Source of the DNA: Uranotaenia lowii
Lineage: Eukaryota > Arthropoda > Insecta > Diptera > Culicidae
NCBI RefSeq assembly: GCF_029784155.1
Contig: NC_073692.1
Span: 22,158,444-22,222,443 of the forward strand
Reading direction: 5' to 3'
DNA: 64,000 nt
The notes under the pieces are model-generated. The model was not told where the DNA came from and searched no databases. It was given only the letters and a program-made list of their open reading frames with translations. How positions within the stretch are numbered: position 1 is the first letter of the stretch; each line of letters starts with the position of its first letter. Below are positions 1 through 11,148 of this stretch, piece after piece. Position numbers and translations under genes: made by a program.

Positions 1-955
1 TTGTCATTTTTGTCATTTTTGTCATTTTTGTCATTTTTGTCATTTTTGTCATTTTTGTCATTTTTGTCATTTTTGTCATTTTTGTCATTTTTGTCATTTT
101 TGTCATTTTTGTCATTTTTGTCATTTTTGTCATTTTTGTCATTTTTGTCATTTTTGTCATTTTTGTCATTTTTGTCATTTTTGTCATTTTTGTCATTTTT
201 GTCATTTTTGTCATTTTTGTCATTTTTGTCATTTTTGTCATTTTTGTCATTTTTGTCATTTTTGTCATTTTTGTCATTTTTGTCATTTTTGTCATTTTTG
301 TCATTTTTGTCATTTTTGTCATTTTTGTCATTTTTGTCATTTTTGTCATTTTTGTCATTTTTGTCATTTTTGTCATTTTTGTCATTTTTGTCATTTTTGT
401 CATTTTTGTCATTTTTGTCATTTTTGTCATTTTTGTCATTTTTGTCATTTTTGTCATTTTTGTCATTTTTGTCATTTTTGTCATTTTTGTCATTTTTGTC
501 ATTTTTGTCATTTTTGTCATTTTTGTCATTTTTGTCATTTTTGTCATTTTTGTCATTTTTGTCATTTTTGTCATTTTTGTCATTTTTGTCATTTTTGTCA
601 TTTTTGTCATTTTTGTCATTTTTGTCATTTTTGTCATTTTTGTCATTTTTGTCATTTTTGTCATTTTTGTCATTTTTGTCATTTTTGTCATTTTTGTCAT
701 TTTTGTCATTTTTGTCATTTTTGTCATTTTTGTCATTTTTGTCATTTTTGTCATTTTTGTCATTTTTGTCATTTTTGTCATTTTTGTCATTTTTGTCATT
801 TTTGTCATTTTTGTCATTTTTGTCATTTTTGTCATTTTTGTCATTTTTGTCATTTTTGTCATTTTTGTCATTTTTGTCATTTTTGTCATTTTTGTCATTT
901 TTGTCATTTTTGTCATTTTTGTCATTATTATCATTTTTGTCATTTTTGTCATTTT
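1..955. repeat. 9-bp minisatellite, unit TTTTTGTCA, cut by window edge
   Basis: About 106 nearly perfect head-to-tail copies of a 9-bp unit begin at the first base and stop at TCATTTTCTGG near 955. The only clear variant is GTCATTATTATCA near 921-934, close to the right end. The unit is the reverse complement of the array that flanks the BEL element at 23987 and 32458, so the same satellite family lies here in the opposite orientation. Because the period is a multiple of three and lacks stops in several frames, long artificial frames (Ser-Phe-Leu repeats) result; I do not regard them as genes. Confidence 0.97.
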
Positions 956-2841
956 CTGGTTATCCAGCATCCTATAATGTTTTCGACAAAGTCATATTAT
1001 AGCAACTTTTTTGAGCCTAGAGGCATGGCACAATTTCTCGAATGTATCAACTTTTAGACCGAGTTTCCAGCTCCATCAAGATGTTGCTGATGTCTGTTGC
1101 TTCGAAATCAATCTGGTATGAGGGTCCCTGTGACGGAGACATTTTGTAGCTTTTGCGACAAAATTTGCCTCTCTTCCTGACGATACCACCAGAGCATTCA
1201 AGTGGTTTAACTTTTATTTCTGCCTGAAGCAGTATGTCAATCAAAGCGGAAGTATGGTATCGGAATAACTTTTGGGGACTGTTCTCCGATATGCCTGAAA
1301 ACTTTTTTCCAGTGTTGCCTGGCTGTTGATGAATATCTTTTTGAAGAATTTTCCTCTAGTAAACTTCAATCTTGGTTAATCATGAACTTTTTCCATTTTT
1401 GTCTTGAAACGTCCTACAATTTGTTAATACAATAGGTATGGATTTATTTGCTCTTTGTTAGACAAAAGATCACCTATTTAGAAACTGGAAGGCTTTACCA
1501 ATTGATTGATGAAGGTGGAAGCTTGATTTCCGTTCCAAAGTTTTTTTTTCTCGTTTGTCTTCATTGAAGTTCGTTGAAGAACATTCATTCATCTTTTTCC
1601 GATCTGATAGATTAAGCTCTTTGTTTCCGACCCACCGCGCACCAAACTCAAACAGTCGATAAGGTTCTTCTTATTCGAAAGAGAAACATGTCTCACCTAC
1701 ATCAGAATTTTATTTAGACGATGTACTTCGAATCCATCGTTTCTTATTTATTCACGAATTGCATTTGAAATTTGTTCCATTCTTATAGAAAAGAATAAAA
1801 AAAATTCTAACAAAAAGAAATCAGGGATTTAATCTGATACTCATACTAATGTCCGAGAAAATCTAATCAATTCTAGAATGACGACTTTCCTCAAATGATA
1901 ACCTAACACGTCGAAACAACTTTCAATAAGAGAAAGATATGATCTGACCGGAAATAATATTTAGTTGACACGTTTATTCGACATGTCAAAACACTGTGCC
2001 GGAAGGAAATTTTATTAGGTTCAATAAGAATGGCTATTGTCACACAGGATGATGATTGATATCCTTCCCGAGAGTAGACATATCAAGTAATTCAGAAGCC
2101 CAATTGAATGAGCCACTGACTGCTGCATTCATACATCTCAAAAGTACACACATTTCTACCTACAGGCTAAACCAGTGCGAGATGAGAAATATCAAATTCT
2201 ACTGTATTGTAGATTGTTCCACAAGCCACATACATCATCCCGGGCAACTTCCGAGCTGTTTGTAGCATCAGAAACATAAATAAGAAATCCTTCATCGCAG
2301 ATTGAACGAACCATGATTAGATACCAAACCATCAGTATTCTCAATAGCTTCATTCCTGGGGAGAATGTTATCTGGCTGCTCCCCGGGATCTTCTAAGAAA
2401 AAAAAAATGAAGGGATGGGGATTCGTTCCGATAAGAATGCCGCCGCCGGATCAAAGATGCGGAAAGCATCCGAAAAAGAGAAAGAGAGCTAGAAGCCCCA
2501 GCTGGCAGCGGAAATCGAAACCGAAAGACGATAGGAAACCTCCCTCCCCCTTCATAGATATGGCTCATTCAAACGACCGGAATCGGAAGCCATAATCATG
2601 TTGGGTCCTTGGGCGATACATTTATACATCTCTATAGTACCTACTTGTAGGTATTTTGTTTTCGTTGTTTTGAGGTTGACGAGTTGAATGCTCGACTTTT
2701 CTCGAATGATAACGTTTGGGGCCGGTTTATCACTTGTTGAGGAGCAGAGAAATAAAATTAGTGTTTGCCCTAAGTTATTTTCTATGTGAGTAAGTTTGGA
2801 AACCAAACCAAAAATAGACAATCTCTCTCTTAGAAACCACT
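956..2841. other. AT-rich spacer, nothing recognised
   Basis: No frame longer than about 90 codons, no protein motif and no repeat structure that I could recognise. A purine-rich stretch near 2390-2540 encodes short Lys/Arg/Pro-rich frames on both strands, which looks compositional. Confidence 0.5.
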
Positions 2842-3233
2842 GTCATAAGTCATAAGCCATAAGTCATAAGTCATAAGTCATAAGTCATAAGTCATAAGTC
2901 ATAAGTCATGAGTCATAAGTCATAAGTCATAAGTCATAAGTCATAAGTCATAAGTCATAAGTCATAAGTCATAAGTCATAAGTCATAAGTCATAAGTCAT
3001 AAGTCATAAGTCATAAGTCATAAGTCATAAGTCATAAGTCATAAGTCATAAGTCATAAGTCATAAGTCATAAGTCATAAGTCATAAGTCATAAGTCATAA
3101 GTCATAAGTCATAAGTCATAAGTCATAAGTCATAAGTCATAAGTCATAAGTCATAAGTCATAAGTCATAAGTCATAAGTCATAAGTCATAAGTCATAAGT
3201 CATAAGTCATAAGTCACAAGTCATAAGTCATAA
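2842..3233. repeat. 7-bp minisatellite, unit TCATAAG
   Basis: About 56 head-to-tail copies of a 7-bp unit. Rare variants (GCCATAAG near the start, CATGAG near 2907, CACAAG near 3215) sit mostly near the array edges. It is unrelated in period to the 9-bp arrays although both contain GTCAT. No coding potential. Confidence 0.97.
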
Positions 3234-5797
3234 CAAGGTCAATCAAAAATGGCGACTTGTTTATCTTGTTTTTCTTAACTTTATTTTCAGTCATTACAAC
3301 ATTAACACTACTTTAATTAATTTTTAAACAATTTCCGATATTTTTTTGACATTTTTTATCACTTTTTTTTGTTTATAATTATAATTTGTTTTTTTCTGCC
3401 ATATTAACTATTTATGTCATTTTTCATTTTTTAAGCTATTTCTTCAGCATCATCTTTTTTAAGCTATTTATTGTCATTTTTAATCTTTGGGTTGAAATTG
3501 TTTTTAAATTTCTTGAAATTTTCCATCCTTTTGTCATTTAAGAGTACTTTTACAATTTAAAAAAATGTTATTGTTATTGTTCTTTATCACGATTAGAAAT
3601 CGTAAAAACATATTATTAGTATTTGTCTAAATTATATTGCTCCTGTTATAGCGAAAAATAAGATAATGTTGTTTCTGAAAACCGTTCGATTTGTTTTATG
3701 CGATACTGCTACTCAATTTTTTATTCAGCTTGCTCATATACACAAGTTTTCTGATTATTTCCCGCATTCTAATGCATGCAAAAAAAAAATGCTGGTACTC
3801 AATCATAGTCTAGACAAAGTTATCCTCATCATCGAAGCGGATAGGAATAGGATATTGCCTTTTTTTTGTTGTTGTTGTTGGAACAAAATTCAATAAACGC
3901 GCTCAGCTGGGAAGCTGTTGAGAAAATGAGCTGCTCGTAAATATAGTTCATAATAGACTATCATAAACGCGCAAAACTTGGAATGGCGTCGGCTTTTCCA
4001 TCGTGTTGGTGTTAAAGGTTCTCGGAAAGCATCAGGAAGAAAGAAAGGGAAAAAAGTCAGTCACTTGGCAGGTCGGTAGGTACTCATCCAACGCTCGTTG
4101 ACAGATTTGATAGCTTCGTCCCAAGCGACGCTATCATAACTCACGCCATCATCATCTTGATGATCCGGAGGCGGGTTAGAAAAATAAACCCAGAGAAAAA
4201 AAAAAGACTACCCGGAAAAACCCAAATCTACCCTTTAAAGGAAAAAAAAAGAGTGAGGAGAAAAAGTGGATCCAACCCCATTGAAAGGAAAACAAATTAT
4301 CGTCTCGCGGATAAGGATGGAGATAAATGGGTATGGTTGTTTGGGCTTAGTTATTATTGCGATTTTTTTTTCTTGGAAGAGGGGTTGAACTGCTGTCAGT
4401 GCTGGGCTGTGTGCGTAAACCGCGCAAGAAAAATGAACCATTTTGGAAGTTTTGTTTGGTTTGAAGCCTTTTTCTTGCAGCTGAGATGATACGAAACGAT
4501 AACAAAAAGTCTATGTATATCACTTCATATGGTGACACTGAAAGTGGTAAAAGCCTAATGTGTTTGAATTGAGTTGATATGTTTTTCTCTCAGTGTTACG
4601 GTTATTAGTATTACAGTTGCCTCATGATTTTGTTAGTATTTTTGTGGAATAAATGATATTTTCTGTTGCATAGGTAAATTAAATGGTTTGCGACCAGAAA
4701 ATTGGGTTTTAATAATTGAAAAATCTACAATTTTTCATCCACTGAACAAAATTTATTAACTTTCCTGTTTTTACTTTCCTTAGTTGAGTTTATAATGCAA
4801 TTTTTATGACCATGAATAATGAAATTGAGAGAGGAGTACTGGCAACCTTGCTATAAACACAAGTGCTTTGTTCCGTTTCGATAAAAATCCTTTTTAAATT
4901 GTTTTTTCGTGTGTTTTCGAGTTAAATTTGTACTCAAGGTTTCGTCAAGGGAGTATTGAATTCCAGCTATAAAGTTCTCCTCAGGCTTAAAATTTTGGAG
5001 CTTTACATTTATTCTCCACGACCACTCTTATTAAAAAAAATTGCGCTGTTTTGTCTTTTTCTTTTGAAATCGATTTCATTCGTTCGTAGTTTGGTAACAG
5101 AAACAGGTGAACCTCGAAAAAGGAGCAGTCAATCGTGGATGATCCATGGCCATCTCGTTCTTTCGAATGATCTGAAGATATCCGAAAGATAATCTTTTGG
5201 ATGACTAAGTAGTAGAATGCTATTGATTTGAGGAGTTTACTTGTCTCGTAAAATGTAAACGGATGAAAAAGAAAATCAGTAAGATAAATGTTCTTTTCAT
5301 ACTAAAAAAAATTAAATACCTTCTTGGGAAAAGATTGAGTGTTTGGAAGTTTTGGACAAGTAACCTCTCTCAGTTGAGGGAAGCAAGGTGGGTATATATT
5401 CAGGAGGTGATACCGAATATCGAATTCTCGATTCAGCCATTTCGGCTATGTAGGCTATGCAACTATGCGGAACTCATGAAGTTTGTTTACCCACAAACCA
5501 CAGAAAATCTGAGCAAAAAATAAACAAACTCATTGAGAGCCCAGCTCCCTCCTCGCCTACTTACTGTGAAAGTCGGAGAACCTAGTGTATCAAAAAACCT
5601 TGGAGGGAAGGGTCTATCCAAGCAGTCGCTGTTCTGGAGGGTAATTTTAAAATTTTGCGGTTGCGGTTCATGCAAATGCTATTATTTACTTCGCACCGAT
5701 CAACCGCGCGGGATAACTGCAAAGTTCGGATGAGAGCAAAGTCGCAATAAAATAGTCTTCCCTAAAACTAGTAAGCATATCAAAGGTAGCTTTATTG
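3234..5797. other. AT-rich spacer, nothing recognised
   Basis: Runs of A or T and short frames only. The longest frame (4157-4489, 110 codons) is lysine- and aromatic-rich, falls over poly-A runs and has no recognisable domain, so I do not call it a gene. Confidence 0.5.
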
Positions 5798-6741
5798 TAA
5801 GGCTATGATCATTTAGTATCCGGGCAGTTACAAACGTGTGTATTTGAAAAACTATTCATATGATCGAAAAACTTTCTATGGAGGAAATGAAGGTGTTAGT
5901 ATGACATTTAATGTAAAAATATTTAAAAGAATATTTATCAATGATTTCAAGAAATACTCTGGTTTTTTCATAAAATCTCTTTTTAATCTTTGCACACCTT
6001 TTTCAGTCATGTATTGATTTATTTTTTTTACCACAGAAGCAACACCTTTGCAAAACCATAATATTTTACACAAACTCACCTGGAAAAAGCAATTGGAATC
6101 TGGTTGGAACCTTTTCATGAATAGGCATCTCGAAGAATTTGTTCTCTTAAATCCGGTTTTAACATTTTTTTTTTGTCCAACAGAACACATCTGTCATATT
6201 GCGTAAAAACCGGATGCACAGATTACGATCTTTGGAACTGATCATTATTAGTACACCAAGTTAATAGGTGTCTACTAGTCAGGCAACACTATTTGTCTGC
6301 CGGAAATGGATTTTTTGAATTATCTAAGGAGTCTGCATTCAGTTATCCCCAATAACCATGGACTTTTTAAGATCAAGGATTGCACTCCGATGGTTGGTTT
6401 GAACTTCGTGTGGACCAAAAGTGGCTCCTCATACTTCTCAACCATTTGGTCCGAAAAAAAAATCAGAAAAAATCAACAGTTCATGAGCTTTCAAGTCAAC
6501 AATGCAAAATTTTCGAGGCGCAAAATACGTAAAAGGAGCAAATTTGTGCAAAATTATTTTTACCATGTCTTTTTGCATCGTAAATATCTCAAACACACGT
6601 AAACTTAAAAATCTATCAAAAATAGGCAAGATAGTCCTTTTGATAACCAACGTAACGCTACTAAAGTTTTACATATCTAAGCTCTATAAACGTAGTTATC
6701 ACCGAAAGAAAGTGCCCGGATACTAAATGATCATAGCCTTA
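5798..6741. mobile_element. Inverted-repeat element (MITE-like), 944 bp
   Basis: A perfect 29-bp inverted repeat bounds the interval: the left arm at 5798-5826 contains GGCTATGATCATTTAGTATC, and the right arm at 6713-6741 is its exact reverse complement. Just outside the arms GGTAGCTT and the inverted GGTACCTT also match partly, so the true ends may lie some 20 bp further out. The interior has only short frames and no transposase, which fits a non-autonomous TIR element. No clear target duplication was found, so the family is unassigned. Confidence 0.6.
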
Positions 6742-7250
6742 GCAAGGTACCATTGCTTGGCTGAGGCAATTACAGGCAGCACAATATTAGACCTTACCAA
6801 TTGAATCCACCCTGCAAATGTATTTTTACCAACACACTCTCCAACAGACTAGGCTGCCATGAGCCAGGATTTGTCTGTAAAATAAGATTTTTTATCGATC
6901 ATTCAGACATTTTTCACAAAATACTTTGCACAAATTTACACAGAAACCGCACATATTTAAAGAATATCAACCTTTTCAAAAGAACTATATGATTTTCTAC
7001 ATGAAACTGAATAGTAAGAAATTGGAGAAGAGGCAGAATCACATATGCGTTTTGTCAACATTTGTATTCTTATTAGTGGGGGAACCCTGGCGAAGGATAT
7101 CGAAACAAAGCAACGGCACGTTGATGCGTGAAATGCGCATTAGACTGGTTCAGCTCATCTAATCGAGTTTTTTTACGAGCGATAAAAGTTTTTGCAAGAA
7201 AGTTTTTTTCTCGGAAATTGACGTTTCGTTACTCTAACATTTTGATGCTG

Positions 7251-7288
7251 TCATTTTGTTTTGTTGTTGTCATTTTGTTTTGTTGTTG
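7251..7288. repeat. 19-bp tandem duplication
   Basis: The unit TCATTTTGTTTTGTTGTTG occurs twice back to back (7251-7269, 7270-7288). It looks like a local slippage product. Confidence 0.8.
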
Positions 7289-7364
7289 CAAAAAAAAATC
7301 AACTGAATGCAAGTTTTTGGGTTCAAATTTTTGGGAGTTGACGTACAGTCAGGGCCGTGCGAAC

Positions 7365-7405
7365 GGGGGGGTTTTAGGGGTTTAACACCCCCCTCCCCCC
7401 CCCCC
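7365..7405. repeat. G-run/C-run inverted repeat
   Basis: A run of seven G, then TTTTAGGGGTTTAACA, then C6-T-C11 makes a strong potential hairpin, and the G runs could alternatively form a four-stranded structure. The preceding CAGGGCCGTGCGAAC resembles the kind of terminus seen on many insect DNA transposons, but I found no matching second end. Confidence 0.5.
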
Positions 7406-9082
7406 ATGGAGATTTTTTCCAAGTTAAATTTTTACCGCAGTAACAGGAAATTACTTGATAAAAAAAAGGTGTTAAAAAATAAGTGTTTAGAAACAAGTCA
7501 GAAATTTGGCTCACCTCCGGCGGAATTTAGACTTAAATCACCGTAGGCTTGAAACATTTCATTTTACAACACTATTAGACGTTCACGTACTGAAACAAAT
7601 TTTTCAATGTAAAGTTTAATTGCTATTCAATCAATCTTTTGTATTGGAACTCAAAACTTGATGTACAAAAAACCCTACATCGTCTTTAGAGTGATTAGTG
7701 TAACTAAACAAGAACAGAGTTTGAAACAAACCATTTTAACTTCAAAACTAAATTCAACTCTCACGATGGTCAACAGAATAAGCAGAAAAAATCTAATATA
7801 CTCTACTTTATAAGTATAAATTTTGTTCATATTTTATGTTATTACAAATGATATGCTGGTATAAAATATTTTTCAAGAAACCAATATCAGTCTCAATTTT
7901 ATTTCGCTTTTTTTGTTCTTCTAAATGCTCAACATAATATTTTAAAAGGTGTTGATAAGTTACACAAGGCCATAAAATTTACATTTTTCTTAGGTGCAAT
8001 GAATTTAAAAGGTAATTTTGACAAATTTGGGTGCCCAGATTCCAAACATGCAATATTTCTATGAGCTTTTGCTATTGATATTACTTTTGAAAATAGGTAA
8101 AAATACATTCAAGAAATTTCTTCACTTCTTCGACAAAACTTCAAATAAAAACAAAACATATTTAAATAATAGTTTTAAATCAATTATCAACTTTTTTTTA
8201 AGATTCCAAGTAATTTTGAGCCCTGCAAAAAGTTATAGAACTTTTAAATTTATTTACATTTCCTTATTAATTTTTTAAAGTTTTAAACCAAATTGAATTG
8301 AAATACTTTTAAAAGCATAAACGTAATCGATTTTCAGGTTTCAACAATTTTTTTAATGAAATAAAGTTTTTTTCAATTATCTGTAGTAATGTCAACAATA
8401 CGTGTAATGATACCTCTCCAATTTTTTTAAACTGTAAAATTTGACTTTTCAAGAAAATGCATCATCATTATATTTTATTTACATCATCATAATATTATTC
8501 ATTAATTAAATAAAGTAAAACAAAATCAGAATCAAAATTAGATTTAGTAAGAAAAACGTAGTTTCTATTTTCTGTTCTTTCCAAGACTCAATATTTCAAT
8601 AAAAAGTGACAAAACCATCAGAGCTTGTAATTTTTAACTTCAAAATATGCGATTAAAAATGTATAAACTTTTCATTTATTTTTATTGTATGAAAGCATTA
8701 TTATTGAATCGATCGTGATTTTTTAATTAATTATTTCAAAATTCAAAAAATGATTCGAAGAAGTATCTTCGAGATAGTATCTTCGAAGCTAGATTTTAAT
8801 GCGCAATGTTAACTTAATTTGTGTTTGCTTAGTGCTCCCATTGTTTGCACTAAAACTTGGAATACCTTATTTTTAATTTTTCAGTTTGTTATAGAAAATT
8901 CACGAAATCACTAATTTCCACCATTTTCTTTTGAGTATAATTAAACATGAAGTAATCATTTTGAACTTCAAAAATGAACTTTATTAGCCATTTATTTTAA
9001 CAACTGGAAGAATTTAATTTAATTAAAAAAAATACAACCAACCTCAGACCTCGAGCACTGGCACTCTTGAAATTATATTAGA

Positions 9083-11148
9083 CTAGCTGACCCGGTGTGC
9101 TTTGCTACACCTTTCAAAATCGAATGATATTTTCAGAATTTATTCAAATTTTTATTTTTTTGTTGGCATTATTTTAAATCAAAATATGTATAACATAATT
9201 CATAAGCAACCGCTATATCTTGATTTGTGTTAAAGATCTGATAATTTAAATCTGTTTCTTTAAGCTCCGCCCTAAAATAAGGAGAGTTCCAAAAAAAATC
9301 GTACGCAAACAATCCAACTGATAAAATCTGGTTGGTTTTGCTTCATTTGTTCTGAATTTATGCTAAAAAACTGATAAGAGAGTCCACCCCCCCCCCCTGT
9401 CCTTCCCATCCTCCTGCTAAATGGAGATCGGGATTTTTAATAATCATACTCATTTTTTTGTTCTCAAACATCATCTTGTATTATTCCATTGGTTGATAAT
9501 TTTTTAAGCTTTACAACATAATTTATATGGAACCCCCTCCTTTTTTCTCCTCTCTACACTGTAAAGCGTAAGTGTCTATAACAATTGTAGAAACATATCT
9601 CGTAACCAAGTAGCTTTCTATGCCAAATTTGTTTCCATTTGTTGGCTTCGTTAGCATAAATTTAGAACTTTTGCTTAAAAAATTGTATTGGGTTTGTCCT
9701 CCCTCCTCCTATGTACCTACTCACTGAAAGGAGGATAGTGTGTCAGATAATCATAGAATCATACCAAAATGATTTTCCATGTTAAGTTTTGTCCATTTCT
9801 CGGATTTTGTAAAAAAAAAGTTTAATGTAAGCTTTCCTCTTCCCTTCCTTTATATCCAATTCTATCATCCCACTGCAAGAAAGGAATTGTTTGAAATAAA
9901 AAAAATTCTCGAATTCTCGTATTTCTGATCCCATACCAAATTTGGTTTTGTTTGCGTAGTAAATTCTTGAGTTATGCATAAACTTGAAAGGAAGTACCAT
10001 CCCTTCTTCCGTTCTCCCCATTGAATGGAGGGGAGAGTTTAATATTCATGAAGTATTTTTCGTACTCATATACTTTTTTATGCCAAATTTATCTTTCCGC
10101 TGAAAAAAGTGGGGCTTCAATTTATAATAGAAACATTTTTCGTATCTAAATACCCTCACATGTCAAAAATGGTTCAATTGGCTCGATCAGCTCTCCAGTT
10201 ATGCTGAAAATTGTGAAGAAGAACCCTCCTCCCCTTTTCATCCACCTCTTTGAAGGAGTGAGGGATACCAAATATTCATAGAAGCATTTCTCGTACCCAA
10301 ATATCGTTCCATGCCAAATTTGGTTCCATTTGCTGTTGTAGTTCTTGAGTTCTGCAGTAAAAATTGTATGAAACTCCTCCCTCCCTTCTTCCTTCTCCCC
10401 GCTGGAAGATGGAAGGGGTCTCAAATAATCATTAGAACATGTCACGTTCCCAAATACCCACCCATGCCAAATTTGGTTCCATTTGCTTAATTAATTCCTG
10501 AGTTATGTAAAAAATTATAATAGAGGCCCTCCCCCCTTTACATCTCCCTACAGAAAAGAGGGAGGGGTCTCAAATAATCATATAAATAGTTTTTGTATCC
10601 AAATACCCTCCCATGCCAAATTTGGTTCTATTTGCTTTATTAGTTTTTGAGTTATGAAAAAAAATATAAAAGAGGCCCCCTCCCCCTTTCTACTGGAAAT
10701 AGGGAGGGGTCTCAAATAATCATTGAAATATTTTACGTATTCAAATACCTTCCCATGCCAAATTTGGTTCCAATATCTTGATTAGTTTTTGAGATATATG
10801 AAAAATTGTAAAGTAGCCCCCCTCCCCCCTTCCTTTCAGCCCACTGAGAGGGGGGAGGGGTACCTAATATTCAAAGAAATATTCCTCTTTCCCAAATACC
10901 ACCCCATGCCAAATTGGATACCATTGGCTTGATTTGTTTTCGAGTTATACAAAAAATTGTCTTTTGTTTGGGAGACCCCTCCCCCCCTTCATGAGAGAGG
11001 GAGGGTTCTCAAACCATAATAGGAACCTTCCGCTGCCTCCAATACCCCCACCTGCCAAGTTTTACGCAAATCGGTTCAGTAGTTTCCGAGTCTATAGGGA
11101 ACAGACAGAAAGACAGACAGACAGAAATTCATTTTTATATATATAGAT
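9083..11148 (+). mobile_element. Dispersed repeat, CTAGCTGACCCGG...TATATATAGAT family, full copy
   Basis: It starts CTAGCTGACCCGGTGTGC and ends with GACAGACAGACAG then CATTTTTATATATATAGAT. Related starts occur at 44368 and 61437, a related end at 51437 and an inverted copy at 46835-48375. The body is about nine degenerate tandem units of roughly 130-150 bp. Each has CCATGCCAAATTTGGTTCC, a GAGTTATG motif, a C-rich run and a G-rich run (CCCTCCCCC then GGGAGGGG) able to pair. No protein was found. I do not know the class: ends of this kind are widespread in insect genomes, but I cannot assign them to LINE, SINE or DNA transposon. Confidence 0.65.

Larger units (their letters stand above)
6742..9082. 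other. AT-rich spacer with two small repeats
   Basis: It contains a two-copy 19-bp tandem repeat at 7251-7288 and a G-run/C-run hairpin at 7365-7405. The remainder is very AT-rich with no supported gene. Confidence 0.5.

Noticed and set aside
1..1002. 333-codon frame of Ser-Phe-Leu repeats, and similar Met-Thr-Lys or Val-Ile-Phe frames at 23914-24986 and 32414-32809
   Set aside because: They are translations of a 9-bp minisatellite, open on both strands because the period is a multiple of three and lacks stops.
4157..4489. 110-codon Lys/Trp-rich frame
   Set aside because: It arises from purine and poly-T runs with no domain and an equally long antisense frame.
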